In this document: one piece after another, positions 1-9,183 of the stretch
Numbering within the stretch: the stretch's first letter is position 1
Layout: every line of letters begins with the position of its first letter
Origin: Flavobacterium sp. KJJ
Lineage (GTDB): Bacteria; Bacteroidota; Bacteroidia; Flavobacteriales; Flavobacteriaceae
Length of the DNA: 64,000 bases
Direction of reading: 5' to 3'
Assembly (NCBI RefSeq): GCF_000708595.2
Contig: NZ_JARP01000006.1
Location: 229,639-293,638 of the forward strand
Notes under the pieces: generated by a model
Told to the model about the DNA's origin: nothing
Databases searched by the model: none
Seen by the model: the letters and a program-made list of their open reading frames with translations, nothing else
Translations under genes and position numbers: made by a program

Positions 1-1
1 T

Positions 2-805
2 AAAGCTAGTAATATTACTCCAAACAATTTAAATATGATTGTAAACAGCTGGGGTTATACTATGACAGCTTCTATGGAAAGTATTCTTGTAGGATATAAT
101 GATCCAAGATTAGCAAAATGGTTTGCTCCAATTGATACTGGAGTTTATAGAGGTCAGCCTGTTGGAGGATTAGAAGATCAATTTGGAACTACTAAATTCT
201 CTGCCTTCAATAATGACATTATGGGTAATGGTGCTGCAGGAAATATTAGTGAGTCTAAAAACATTGAAGTTTTTATGGCATCTGAAAATTATTTAAGCAG
301 AGCAGAAGGAGCTTTAAATGGATGGAACATGGGCGGAACTGCTCAAACTTTGTATGAAACAGGTATCAGATTGTCTATGCAGCAATGGGGAATTGTTGAT
401 AACACATTAATTAACAGCTACATCGCAGGATCAACTTTGCCAACTTTGCCAAACGTTTTAACAGTTTATCCAAATCTAGATTTGAAAGATATTCCAGTTA
501 AATTGCCTGTAGCATGGTCTGCAACTGAAGCTAGTCAGCGTACACAAATTGCTGTTCAAAAGTACTTGGCTATTTTTCCTGAATCTTGGGAATCTTGGGC
601 AGACTTACGCAGAAGTGATGCAAAAGTTATTTATGCACCGCTTAATACAGATAATAATGATGCTGGAGTAGGTAAAAGTTTAATGAAGAGAATTATTTAT
701 ACAACAAATGAATATTCTTCAAACAAAGATGCTGTTACTGACGCAATCACAAAATTAAAAGGTCCTGACACTGGAGGAACTAAACTTTGGTGGGATACTA
801 AATAA
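2..805 (+). CDS. SusD/RagB-family glycan-binding lipoprotein, C-terminal part (5' end outside window)
   Basis: The reading frame is open from the first base, so the N-terminal half, with its lipoprotein signal, lies outside the window; 267 residues are visible. SusD proteins sit on the outer-membrane surface as lids of SusC transporters and bind oligosaccharides. The visible part matches the 527-residue SusD encoded at 60373-61956: both have a MESIL.GYNDPR stretch, a LRAEGAL.GWNMGG stretch, and end in a TGGT(K/R).WWD tail. This argues for the SusD-like_2 type. Upstream should lie its susC. A hairpin terminator follows directly, and the next genes on the same strand are a sugar permease and a sialidase-like protein, which suggests a glycan locus. 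The family call is firm; the substrate is not readable. Confidence 0.9.
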   Translation, partial: KASNITPNNLNMIVNSWGYTMTASMESILVGYNDPRLAKWFAPIDTGVYRGQPVGGLEDQFGTTKFSAFNNDIMGNGAAGNISESKNIEVFMASENYLSRAEGALNGWNMGGTAQTLYETGIRLSMQQWGIVDNTLINSYIAGSTLPTLPNVLTVYPNLDLKDIPVKLPVAWSATEASQRTQIAVQKYLAIFPESWESWADLRRSDAKVIYAPLNTDNNDAGVGKSLMKRIIYTTNEYSSNKDAVTDAITKLKGPDTGGTKLWWDTK

Positions 806-841
806 TTAAGGTAAAGAAGACGAGATTCGTTACTTTAAAGA

Positions 842-869
842 TAAAAGGAGAGGTGACTCTCCTTTTGTT
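842..869 (+). terminator. Intrinsic terminator after the partial susD
   Basis: Perfect 10-bp stem AAAAGGAGAG / CTCTCCTTTT with a GTGA loop, followed by a T-rich run (TTGTTTT). It lies 37 bases past the SusD stop and separates the SusD transcript from the permease gene. Confidence 0.8.
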
Positions 870-945
870 TTATACGCCTATTTGTAAAAAAATGGTTATC
901 TGATTTGAAATAAAGCTATTGATAACCGAAATAAAAAGAATAACT

Positions 946-2268
946 ATGCCTAACAAAAATACATCTCAAAATAACAATACATTAATTCCAATACTAATTA
1001 TAGCCAGCCTATTTTTTGTTTTCGGATTTGTAACCTGGATAAACGGCGCTTTGATTCCGTTTATGAAAACAATCAACGAATTAACATCTGCCCAATCGCT
1101 TTTAGTTGCATCAGCATCGTATATTTCATTTGTAGTTATGGCACTGCCGGCGTCGTACATTTTAGGAAAAATTGGATATAAAAAAGGAATGTCGTTAGGA
1201 TTGTTTATAATGGGATTTGGAGCTTTAATTTTTATACCTGCAGCAGAAGCCAGAACGTACTGGATGTTTTTAACCGGTATATTTGTTCAAGGTGCCGGAA
1301 TGACGTTATTGCAAACGGCATCAAACCCTTATATAACGATTTTGGGTCCAATTGAAAGTGCTGCAAAACGAATTTCGATTATGGGAATTTGCAATAAAAT
1401 TGCAGGTGCTTTAGGGTCGCTAATTTTTGGTTCTCTTTTATTGTCTGGAATAGATGAAATTCAAGAGAAACTAAGTGCAGTCAGTGCAGTCGAAAAGGCT
1501 AAATTGTTAGATACAATGGCAGACAGCGTGGTTACGCCTTACATCACAATGGCTGTTGTTTTATTTATTTTGGGAATATTAATTAGAAAAGCACCTTTGC
1601 CAGATGTTGAAGCAGCACCAATTGAAACAGCAAAAGAAGGCGAAACTACAAAAACAAGCATTTTTCAATTTCCGCATTTATGGCTGGGCGTACTTACACT
1701 TTTTATGTACGTAGGTGTTGAGGTTATCGCAGGAGATACAATTATAGCGTACGGAATTGCTTTAGGTTTTCCGGCTGGAGATGCCAAATTTTTTACGACT
1801 TTTACGTTATTGGCAATGGTAGTAACCTATGCTTTAGGTGCATTTTTAATTCCAAAATACATTAGTCAGGCTTTGGCATTAAAAGCAAGTGCAGTTTTAG
1901 GAATTGTACTTTCATTTTGCATTGTATTTTCTACCGGATTTACCTCTATTTTATTTGTTGCTGCTTTAGGTATTGCAAATGCATTGGTTTGGCCGGCAAT
2001 ATGGCCGCTGACTTTAAATGGTTTGGGAAAATTCACCAAAACAGCTTCAGCATTGTTAATTATGGCTATTTCTGGAGGTGCAGTTATTCCTCCTCTTTAC
2101 GGGAAATTTGTAGACATAAATAAAATAGATATGCTGGCTAATGGAATGAGCGAAGTTGCTGCAACGGCAAATGCTGCAACAAAAGGATATTGGATATTAT
2201 TGCCTTGTTATATTTTTATTTTATACTATGCCCTTTATGGCCATAAATTAGGTTTAAATAAAAAGTAA
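946..2268 (+). CDS. Sugar MFS permease, FucP/GluP/NagP type
   Basis: Inner-membrane sugar:H+ symporter of the major facilitator superfamily, about 440 residues with roughly twelve hydrophobic segments. Family marks include a first helix reading FVFGFVTWINGALIPFMK and the loop motif LQTASNPYITILGP, both typical of the fucose/glucose-galactose/GlcNAc permease group. I chose ATG at 946 (MPNKNTSQ); a TTG 27 bases upstream is open but gives an unlikely charged extension. It lies between a SusD gene and a sialidase-like gene, so it probably moves the sugar released by that locus into the cytoplasm. It is a distant paralog of the permease at 53706-55142. Substrate could be fucose, glucose/galactose or an amino sugar; sequence alone does not decide. 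Confidence 0.85.
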   Translation: MPNKNTSQNNNTLIPILIIASLFFVFGFVTWINGALIPFMKTINELTSAQSLLVASASYISFVVMALPASYILGKIGYKKGMSLGLFIMGFGALIFIPAAEARTYWMFLTGIFVQGAGMTLLQTASNPYITILGPIESAAKRISIMGICNKIAGALGSLIFGSLLLSGIDEIQEKLSAVSAVEKAKLLDTMADSVVTPYITMAVVLFILGILIRKAPLPDVEAAPIETAKEGETTKTSIFQFPHLWLGVLTLFMYVGVEVIAGDTIIAYGIALGFPAGDAKFFTTFTLLAMVVTYALGAFLIPKYISQALALKASAVLGIVLSFCIVFSTGFTSILFVAALGIANALVWPAIWPLTLNGLGKFTKTASALLIMAISGGAVIPPLYGKFVDINKIDMLANGMSEVAATANAATKGYWILLPCYIFILYYALYGHKLGLNKK

Positions 2269-2292
2269 TTTTAATAACGTTAAGGATAAGAG

Positions 2293-3345
2293 ATGAATTT
2301 AAAAATAAATTGTTCAGTACTTTTTTTAGTTTTTGTATGTCTTTCTTGCAGCTCTGTAAAAAAGGAATTAACAGTATCTAATATTACCCAAAACTTTATT
2401 ACAGATCAGCCCGTAACAACAAACAGCCATGCCGCAACATTAGTTGAATTAGCTCCAAATAAAATTATGGCAGCTTGGTTTGGAGGTAAATATGAAGGTG
2501 CTAAAGATGTAGGAATTTATTATTCGAATTATGAAAACCAAAAATGGTCTGCACCTAAAAATCTTGTTCTGCCTCTGGTAAAAGAAGGAGATACATTGCC
2601 TTGCTGGAATCCTGTTTTATTTAAAAGTAAAAGTCAAAATTTGTATTTATTTTATAAAGTAGGAAAAAATCCGAGAGAGTGGTTTGGCGCCATGATCATT
2701 TCAAAAGATAACGGAAACACTTGGAGCATTCCAAAATATCTTCCGAAAGATATACTTGGGCCTATTAAAAACAAACCTGTTGAAGTAACTCCCGGCATTA
2801 TTTTATGCGGAAGCAGTACAGAAAGTGTTCAGAATAATCAATGGAGATCTCATGTAGAAACGTATACGGAAGCCACTGATACTTGGAAAAAGATTACTAT
2901 TCAAGATAAAAAAGAATTTGATATTATTCAGCCAACATTTTTAGTTCATTCTGATAAAATAATTCAGATGTTGTTTCGCAGTAAACACAATACACTGATT
3001 ACAAGCTGGTCTAAAGATAACGGACAAAACTGGAAAGATACAGATAGCATTAATGTTGTAAATTCGAATTCCGGAATTGATGCGCTGACGCTTTCTAAAA
3101 AATCATTTCTCTTAGTGAATAATCCACTGAAACAAGGAAAAGATTGGTTCAACGGCCGAAATGTTTTAGATGTAGAATATTCTAAAGATGGAGTAAATTG
3201 GAAAAAGTTATTTGATCTCGAAAATCAAAAAGAAGGCGAATTCAGTTATCCGGCTATTATTCAAACTTCAGACGATAAAATTCATGTGCTTTATACATAT
3301 AACAGAAAGTATATTAAGCATGTAGTATTCGAATTGAAGAAATAA
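2293..3345 (+). CDS. Sialidase-like BNR-repeat lipoprotein
   Basis: A 350-residue exported lipoprotein with a short hydrophobic leader ending in the lipobox LSC, acylated Cys19. Three Asp-box type repeats are visible: SKDNGNTW (about 137-144), SKDNGQNW (about 240-247) and SKDGVNW (about 297-303). The early segment AAWFGGKYEGAKDVGIYYS (60-78) and the final SYPAIIQTSDDKIHVLYTYNR (319-339) are typical of the BNR_2 sialidase-related family. Members cleave or bind glycans on a six-bladed propeller, but many in this subfamily have no proven sialidase activity. It starts 24 bases after the permease stop and is probably co-transcribed with it. No sialic-acid lyase or epimerase is visible nearby, so true sialidase activity is uncertain. 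Confidence 0.8.
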   Translation: MNLKINCSVLFLVFVCLSCSSVKKELTVSNITQNFITDQPVTTNSHAATLVELAPNKIMAAWFGGKYEGAKDVGIYYSNYENQKWSAPKNLVLPLVKEGDTLPCWNPVLFKSKSQNLYLFYKVGKNPREWFGAMIISKDNGNTWSIPKYLPKDILGPIKNKPVEVTPGIILCGSSTESVQNNQWRSHVETYTEATDTWKKITIQDKKEFDIIQPTFLVHSDKIIQMLFRSKHNTLITSWSKDNGQNWKDTDSINVVNSNSGIDALTLSKKSFLLVNNPLKQGKDWFNGRNVLDVEYSKDGVNWKKLFDLENQKEGEFSYPAIIQTSDDKIHVLYTYNRKYIKHVVFELKK

Positions 3346-3399
3346 ATTGAATACTTTTTATTTTAACAAAAACAAGTTATTTAAAACAAAGCATAAGTC

Positions 3400-4380
3400 A
3401 TGAAATCTTTTCAAATTTCAAAAATTAAACCCTTTTTCATAAGTGTATTATTTTTTAATAGCAGCATTAACGCTCAAAATAATAGTAATGCAGAGACATT
3501 CTATAAACACGATAAGTACCTTTCTTCGGATAAATTAGAAGGCCGTTTTCCTGGCACAAAAGGAAATAATGATGCAGCATCTTATATCAAAAAATATTTT
3601 AAAAAATATGGTTTGAAAGAATTCAACCAAAGTTATTATCAGCCTTTTAAAGTATTTGTAAAAGAAGGAATAAACAAAGTGAAGTCAGACAGCGTTACAA
3701 CTCAAAATGTTGTAGGCTATATAGAAGGATCAGATGATAAACTTAAAAATGAATTTATCGTAATAGGCGCGCATTACGATCATTGGGGATGGGGAGGTTC
3801 AGGCTCTAGCAGTAAAAAAAAGGAAGCAGTAGAAATTCATAACGGAGCAGATGACAACGCTTCTGGTGTTGCAGCTTTGCTTTCTATTTTAGAAGAAGTA
3901 TCTAAATCCTCAGTAAAACCAAAAAGGAGTATTATTTTTATTTCATTCAGCGGTGAAGAAGAAGGTTTGGTAGGCTCTAAATATTTTGTGAGTCATTTGC
4001 CTGTCGAAAAAAGCGCTGTAAAAGTTATGCTTAATATGGATATGGTAGGAAGATTGAATACTGAAAAACAACTTTATATGGGAGGAGCCGGAACCTTCCC
4101 AAATGGTGTTGAATTGATGAAGAAATTACAAGAAAACAGCGGATTAAACCCTGTTATACATGCGGGAGATGTAGGAGGATCTGACCATGTTTCCTTTTAC
4201 AAATCTTCTGTATCCGCAGTCGGTTTTCATACGGGCGGACATCCGCAATATCATACTCCAGAAGATGATATCGATTTAATTAATATTGATGGAGGCGCAT
4301 TGGTCGTAAAGTATATTTACAATGCTTTGGTACAAATTGCAAATTATCAGGAATCACTTTATTTTATAAAACAAGATTAA
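3400..4380 (+). CDS. Exported M28-family zinc aminopeptidase-like peptidase
   Basis: Secreted metallopeptidase of 326 residues with an N-terminal hydrophobic signal ending near INAQ (about residue 26). The two-zinc M28 ligand set is complete: H125 in AHYDH, D151 in ADDNASG, the glutamates of SGEEEGL (about 186-188), D214 in NMDMVG and H285 in QYHTPED. The short length points to a single catalytic domain without the PA insert of longer relatives. It likely trims peptides in the periplasm. It lies 54 bases behind the sialidase-like gene on the same strand and a strong terminator follows, so it may be the last gene of that unit; a link to glycoprotein breakdown is inference. Confidence 0.88.
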   Translation: MKSFQISKIKPFFISVLFFNSSINAQNNSNAETFYKHDKYLSSDKLEGRFPGTKGNNDAASYIKKYFKKYGLKEFNQSYYQPFKVFVKEGINKVKSDSVTTQNVVGYIEGSDDKLKNEFIVIGAHYDHWGWGGSGSSSKKKEAVEIHNGADDNASGVAALLSILEEVSKSSVKPKRSIIFISFSGEEEGLVGSKYFVSHLPVEKSAVKVMLNMDMVGRLNTEKQLYMGGAGTFPNGVELMKKLQENSGLNPVIHAGDVGGSDHVSFYKSSVSAVGFHTGGHPQYHTPEDDIDLINIDGGALVVKYIYNALVQIANYQESLYFIKQD

Positions 4381-4416
4381 AAATAAAGAATCCTTTTGGA
4401 CTTATATTTAAATAAA

Positions 4417-4456
4417 AAAAGCCTTTCAAGATTAGTGATTTTGAAGGCTTTTTTGT
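4417..4456 (+). terminator. Intrinsic terminator after the M28 peptidase gene
   Basis: Stem AAAGCCTTTCAA / TTGAAGGCTTT around a ten-base AT-rich loop, flanked by an A run on the left and TTTTTTG on the right. The rest of the 318-base gap up to 4698 holds AT-rich sequence and the promoter of the next gene; I see no coding signal there. Confidence 0.85.
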
Positions 4457-4640
4457 TTTTATAGGTTCACTATGTAATCCTGATTAGCACTATTCGCTTG
4501 TCTTAAAAAGCTTCTTTCTTTTATACTTAAATAAGTATTTCGGATAAAAAAAAGCAATCTTCTTTTTTTACATTAAAAATAATAACAAATAAATAGTAAA
4601 ACAGAGCATTCGCATTATTATCTGGAATAAATAAAAATAA

Positions 4641-4672
4641 TTTGGTTTGTTTTAACACAACGTATAAATTTG
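4641..4672 (+). promoter_or_regulatory. Promoter of the TonB receptor gene
   Basis: TTTG at 4641-4644, 20 bases, then TAAATTTG at 4665-4672. This is a full match to the Bacteroidota housekeeping consensus TTTG-N19/20-TAnnTTTG. Transcription would begin near 4679, leaving a leader of about 20 bases before the ATG at 4699. It also rules out the TTG at 4642 as a start. No clear Fur-type palindrome is visible by eye. Confidence 0.75.
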
Positions 4673-4698
4673 CGCTATTCAAAATAATTCTAAATAAC

Positions 4699-7095
4699 AT
4701 GAAAGTAAAAATATTGCTTCCGCTTTTGAGCAGCTGTTTAATGTTGCTGACTGCTGTAAGTTCGTTTGCGCAAACTGGTACCATAAAAGGTACAGTATCG
4801 TTGTCTAATGATGAAATTGCAGATAATGTTTCAATAACTCTTAAAGGAACCCACATCGGAACTGTTACTGATGCTCAGGGAAACTATGAGATAAAAAATG
4901 TAAAACCAGGTAATTACACATTAAAAGCTTCTGTAGTAGGATTTTCTGCTAAAGAAAAAAGCATTACAATTACATCTGGAGCTGAAATTGTAGAAAACTT
5001 TGCATTAATCACAACATCTGAAACACTTACAGAAGTATTTGTAAAAGGTAATGCAAACAAGTACACTAAATCAGAAAGCGAATACGTTTCTAGAATGTCA
5101 GTTAAAAACATTGAAAACTCGCAAGTATATAATGTTGTGACTAAAGAATTGATGAAAGACCAATTGGTTACAAACCAAGACGAAGCGTTGAAAAACGTTC
5201 CAGGTTTATACCAATTATGGGGAGCTACGAATCGTGCAGGTGATGGAGGTTCTTGGTATTCACTACGTGGATTCACTACTCAGAGTTTAGTAAGAAATGG
5301 TCTTGCAGGAAAAGTAAACAGCAATTCAGATGCTGCAAATCTTGAGCGAATTGAAGTTATCAAAGGACCATCTGCTACATTATTCGGAAATGTACTTTCA
5401 TCTTACGGAGGATTAATCAACCGTGTGACTAAAAAGCCTTACGAAAATTTTGGTGGAGAAATCTCATATCAAAATGGAAGCTACGGATTTAGCCGTTTAA
5501 CAGCTGATATCAATACTCCTATAAACGAAGATCATACTGCATTGTTCAGATTAAATGGATCTTATAGCAGTGCTAATACTTTTCAGGATTACGGTTCGTC
5601 AAAAAGTTACTTTTTCGCACCTTCTTTCTCTTATGAAATAAACGATAAACTAACAGTATCTATAGATGCTGAAATAGGAAGTCAGGATAATTCAGGTATG
5701 TCATTAATCTATCTTCCTTTTGGAGTATCGATTGCTGATTTAGGAGTAAGTAATGCTAAAGATCTTAACATCAATTTCAAAAGATCATTCTTAGGAAATG
5801 AATTTATTACCAATACTAAAACATTCAATGTTTTTGCACAGGCTAATTATAAAATCTCTGACGAATGGACTTCTCAATCTGTATTCAGCAGCAGTTCTAA
5901 TAAAGCAGTAGGTCCGCAAACATGGTTTTACCTTTTGCCAAACGAACAGTTATCAAGAAATGCTTGGGATGCAAACGGTAGAGATAATGCTATAGAATTT
6001 CAACAAAACTTCAATGGTGATTTCAATATCGGATCAATGAGAAACCGCTTTTTAGCAGGTATTGATTTATACAACGGTACAAATAAATTAGGATACCAAA
6101 GTTTGCCAAATTTTGCTGCATACGATGTAGTGAATTATAATGGAACGGCAGCAAATTATTATGATTTTAACCCAACCAATGTAAAAGATGCAATGGCTGG
6201 AAATGGTAATGCTCCTTATACTACAAACAGCGATATATCTACATATAGTGCTTACGTTGCAGATGCAATTAATATTACAGAAAGATTATTAGTTTCAGCA
6301 GCGGTACGTTTCGACCATTTTGAAAATCAAGGATCATTTGATGCTGCTGCAAATACTAAAGCTGATAACTTTTCTCAAAATGCATTCTCACCAAAATTTG
6401 GTGCAGTTTTTCAAATCTTAAAAGATCAATTATCTGTATTTGGTAACTACCAAAATAGTTTTACCAACAAAGGATTTTTAAACGCTAACGTTGGAGGTGC
6501 ACTTCAATTAGTACAATTTGATCCGGAAAGAGCGAATCAGTTTGAAGGAGGAGTGAAATTAAATGCTTTCCAAAACAAATTAAGCGCTACAATCAGTTAC
6601 TATGACATCAAAGTAAAAGATATCGTAACAGCTGACCCAAATTTACCAAATGCAAGTATTCAGAACGGTACACAATTCAGTAAAGGTTTTGAAGTAGAAG
6701 TTACTGCTAACCCTATTCCTGGATTAAATCTTCTGGTTGGTTTCTCTAAAAATGACTCAGACTTAAACGGAAAAAGACCTGTAACTGCCGGACCAGAGAC
6801 TTTGATTAATTACTGGTTTAGCTACAACCTGCAAGAAACTAAACTTAAAGGATTAGGTTTAGGATTTGGAGGAAACTACGGAGATGCTACAAATATTTAC
6901 GATAACGGACCAGGCGAAACTTTTGCACTTCCATCGTATTCTGTAATAAATGCTGCATTGTACTATGATCAGCCTAAATACAGAGTAGCATTAAAAGTAA
7001 ATAACCTTACAGATGAATTATACTTTAACGGTTATACTACAATCAACGTTCAGGCTCCACGTACCATTATGGGAAGCGTAACGTTTAAATTCTAA
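4699..7095 (+). CDS. TonB-dependent siderophore-type outer-membrane receptor
   Basis: A 798-residue outer-membrane transporter, energised by TonB/ExbBD, of the ferric-siderophore type. Order of parts: signal peptide ending at SSFAQ; a carboxypeptidase-regulatory-like beta-sandwich (about 25-100: GTIKGTV, GTVTDAQGNYEIKNVKPG); a plug domain (LKNVPGLYQLWGAT, YSLRGFTTQSLVRNG, RIEVIKGPSATLFG); then a 22-strand-type barrel ending in aromatic VTFKF. The RGF and RIEVIKGPSA motifs are classic plug-domain marks. The start is fixed by the promoter ending at 4672. The gene has its own promoter and strong terminators on both sides, so it is monocistronic. The substrate, probably an iron chelate, is not readable, and no siderophore synthesis genes are nearby. 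Confidence 0.9.
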   Translation: MKVKILLPLLSSCLMLLTAVSSFAQTGTIKGTVSLSNDEIADNVSITLKGTHIGTVTDAQGNYEIKNVKPGNYTLKASVVGFSAKEKSITITSGAEIVENFALITTSETLTEVFVKGNANKYTKSESEYVSRMSVKNIENSQVYNVVTKELMKDQLVTNQDEALKNVPGLYQLWGATNRAGDGGSWYSLRGFTTQSLVRNGLAGKVNSNSDAANLERIEVIKGPSATLFGNVLSSYGGLINRVTKKPYENFGGEISYQNGSYGFSRLTADINTPINEDHTALFRLNGSYSSANTFQDYGSSKSYFFAPSFSYEINDKLTVSIDAEIGSQDNSGMSLIYLPFGVSIADLGVSNAKDLNINFKRSFLGNEFITNTKTFNVFAQANYKISDEWTSQSVFSSSSNKAVGPQTWFYLLPNEQLSRNAWDANGRDNAIEFQQNFNGDFNIGSMRNRFLAGIDLYNGTNKLGYQSLPNFAAYDVVNYNGTAANYYDFNPTNVKDAMAGNGNAPYTTNSDISTYSAYVADAINITERLLVSAAVRFDHFENQGSFDAAANTKADNFSQNAFSPKFGAVFQILKDQLSVFGNYQNSFTNKGFLNANVGGALQLVQFDPERANQFEGGVKLNAFQNKLSATISYYDIKVKDIVTADPNLPNASIQNGTQFSKGFEVEVTANPIPGLNLLVGFSKNDSDLNGKRPVTAGPETLINYWFSYNLQETKLKGLGLGFGGNYGDATNIYDNGPGETFALPSYSVINAALYYDQPKYRVALKVNNLTDELYFNGYTTINVQAPRTIMGSVTFKF

Positions 7096-7120
7096 TTGAA
7101 TTAACCCATATAATGATAGG

Positions 7121-7152
7121 AAAAAGCCCGAACATCTGTTCGGGCTTTTTCA
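7121..7152 (+). terminator. Intrinsic terminator after the TonB receptor
   Basis: GC-rich stem AAAAAGCCCGAAC / GTTCGGGCTTTTT with a short ATCT loop. It reads well in both directions but lies 25 bases after the receptor stop. Confidence 0.9.
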
Positions 7153-7236
7153 TAGTTGAAAAAGGAAATCAAACGTAACCTTTTTGTGATTTTTACAATG
7201 CAATATTTTGATATAGTGAGTTTTAACTTTTTTTAT

Positions 7237-7244
7237 TAAATTTG
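7237..7244 (+). promoter_or_regulatory. Probable -7 element of the desaturase gene
   Basis: TAAATTTG matches the TAnnTTTG element. It lies 18 bases before the ATG at 7263. A TTTTG at 7206-7210 is the only upstream candidate, but its 26-base spacing is long. Confidence 0.45.
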
Positions 7245-7262
7245 GAGTGATAATTTCTAGCA

Positions 7263-8375
7263 ATGCCTGTTATGGAAAAATTAAAACGCCCGGTTTATCT
7301 CAAAGCCGGTACTGATGATTTTTTTAAAAAGATGCGCACAGAAGTGAACGAAACTATTTTACAAAACTCATCCTTGTACCTTTTTAATATTATTAAATCT
7401 TTGGGACTTTTAGTTCTCTTCTTTCTATTTTATAGCTGTATTTTAATTTTCGGAAACAGTACTCCCTTGCTATTTCTATTTTATATTTTGTGCGGTATCA
7501 ACATGATTGTGTTGTTTATAAATGCATTTCATGATGCAGCACATGGAGCATTGTTTAAAAAATCAAAACACAACGAATGGTTTATGTATGTTTTAGAACT
7601 TTTTGGCGGTAATCATTGGCTTTGGACGCGACGGCATATCAATCTTCATCATGCTTATCCTAACGTTCCAGATTGGGATGTTGACATCAAGCAAAGTGAT
7701 ATAATCAGGATTTTTCCAAATAGTCCTTTGTTTAAGTATCATAAGTATCAGCATATTTATATGTGGCTAATTTATCCTTTTTATAGCCTGAATTGGATTT
7801 ACATCAGAGATTTTAAAGATTTTTTCGGGAAGAAGGACAATTACGTCAAAAAAGTGGTAGAGGCTATTCCAACTCGTGAAGTGTATACTTTATTTATCGC
7901 AAAAGCAATCAATCTTTTTTATTTGCTGTTGCTGCCAATGTTATTATTGAGTCAGCCATGGTATATTGTTTTAGTGGCTTGGTTTGCCATGCATTTGTTT
8001 GGCAGTATGATTGGCGTCGTGGCACTTGTATCTACACATGTTGATGAAGATGCACACTTTCCAGTAACAGACGAAGACGGAAATCTTTCTGCGACTTGGG
8101 CAATGCATCAAATGATTGTTACAAAAGATTTCAGTACAAACAGCAAATTAGCTAACTTTTTATATGGCGGATTTACACATCATGTTGCACATCATCTTTT
8201 TCCGGGGGTTGGGCATACTTACTATCCTTATATAACACCGATTATAAGGCGTTATGCCGCAGAATATAATCTTCCATACACTTCATATCCTTTTTATCAT
8301 GCCGTTCGTTCGCATTTCAGAATGCTCAAAAATAAAGGTATACATGAGAATATTATGATGATAGGAGAAATTTAA
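7263..8375 (+). CDS. Acyl-lipid/acyl-CoA fatty-acid desaturase
   Basis: Inner-membrane di-iron desaturase of 370 residues that introduces a cis double bond into membrane acyl chains using O2 and an electron donor. All three histidine boxes are present: FHDAAHG near residue 89-95, HINLHH in the middle, and HHVAHH followed by LFPGVGH near the end. Hydrophobic hairpins lie before the first box and between the second and third. The LFPGVGHTYYP ending resembles the linoleoyl-CoA/front-end type desaturases common in Bacteroidota, though the N-terminal cytochrome b5 domain of eukaryotic front-end enzymes is absent. A second ATG at 7272 is an equally possible start. It stands alone between a terminator and a convergent lipoprotein gene. 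Confidence 0.9.
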   Translation: MPVMEKLKRPVYLKAGTDDFFKKMRTEVNETILQNSSLYLFNIIKSLGLLVLFFLFYSCILIFGNSTPLLFLFYILCGINMIVLFINAFHDAAHGALFKKSKHNEWFMYVLELFGGNHWLWTRRHINLHHAYPNVPDWDVDIKQSDIIRIFPNSPLFKYHKYQHIYMWLIYPFYSLNWIYIRDFKDFFGKKDNYVKKVVEAIPTREVYTLFIAKAINLFYLLLLPMLLLSQPWYIVLVAWFAMHLFGSMIGVVALVSTHVDEDAHFPVTDEDGNLSATWAMHQMIVTKDFSTNSKLANFLYGGFTHHVAHHLFPGVGHTYYPYITPIIRRYAAEYNLPYTSYPFYHAVRSHFRMLKNKGIHENIMMIGEI

Positions 8376-8420
8376 TTATGAATTATGCTTACTAACAAGC
8401 CGAAACTAATACTTCATAAT

Positions 8421-8948
8421 TTAAAACTTCTTCTCAATATTGGCGTTAATTTTTTTAGTGTTTAAATCTTGTAATAACGAATCTTTTAAAATAATTCTGA
8501 AATTATCTTCTGCAAAAACGGTTAATTTTGATTGACTGAATTTATAGACGTTGATTTTATTGTTTTTTGCGTCGATATAAAGATCGTATGAATACGTTGT
8601 GCAGTCGTGCTGTTTACAGCCGCCGGCATGCAAAATATCGCCTTCTTTGGTAAATGGAGTTTCTGTGTTCCAATATTTTACCATTTGATCATAATCTGTG
8701 CCTAAAAGTGTTTTTAATCGTGGTGTTATACTGCTATTGGTTAATAAATGCGTGCCGATAACACTTTTATCAACCAAACTTTTTAATGTGTCTGACGGAT
8801 TAATTACAGCTGAATCTGTTTTTAAAGCATCGGTTTTTATTGAGGTGGAATCTGTCGTTGGGATACTTTTAATAGTTTCTTTTTTGCATGAAACAATTGC
8901 GAAGCAACTCAAGGCAACTATAAATAAATTCTTTGCTTTTTTCTCCAT
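8421..8948 (-). CDS. Uncharacterised lipoprotein
   Basis: I do not recognise this 175-residue protein. A basic N-terminus and hydrophobic stretch end in the lipobox IVSC with Cys21, so it should be a membrane-anchored lipoprotein. A Ser/Thr/Asp-rich linker (about 25-60) precedes a compact domain containing GGCKQHDCTTYSYDLYID near the middle, whose two cysteines could form a disulfide. It converges with the desaturase gene (45 bases between stops). The 235-base gap to the next gene is AT-rich and shows only promoter-like sequence. Confidence 0.75.
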   Translation of the reverse strand: MEKKAKNLFIVALSCFAIVSCKKETIKSIPTTDSTSIKTDALKTDSAVINPSDTLKSLVDKSVIGTHLLTNSSITPRLKTLLGTDYDQMVKYWNTETPFTKEGDILHAGGCKQHDCTTYSYDLYIDAKNNKINVYKFSQSKLTVFAEDNFRIILKDSLLQDLNTKKINANIEKKF

Positions 8949-9183
8949 AATGTTTATTTTTTGAATTAAATAATTGATTTATAAAGTCTTAATGAGCTAA
9001 TTTAACTAAAATATATTGGATCATTAGGGTAATTGAAAGTAAATTAATACTGGTTTTTATAATTTAATTTTTGTTTTTTTAAAGGGAAAACAGCTTTATT
9101 AAAGATGGAAATTGGGAACGAATTAATTTAAAATAGGAGTTTGCCTTTTTTTTGCTTAATTTCATTTTTCAAATAAACGCTTT

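Noticed and set aside
919..945. TTG start for the first sugar permease
   Set aside because: The nine added residues are charged and the ATG at 946 gives a normal family N-terminus.
2270..2290. AACGTTAAG word shared with the susC upstream region as a regulatory site
   Set aside because: Short, AT-rich and close to the permease stop; likely chance similarity.
4527..4856. 109-codon minus-strand reading frame over the TonB receptor start
   Set aside because: It overlaps a consensus promoter and signal peptide of a clear gene and has no recognisable domain.
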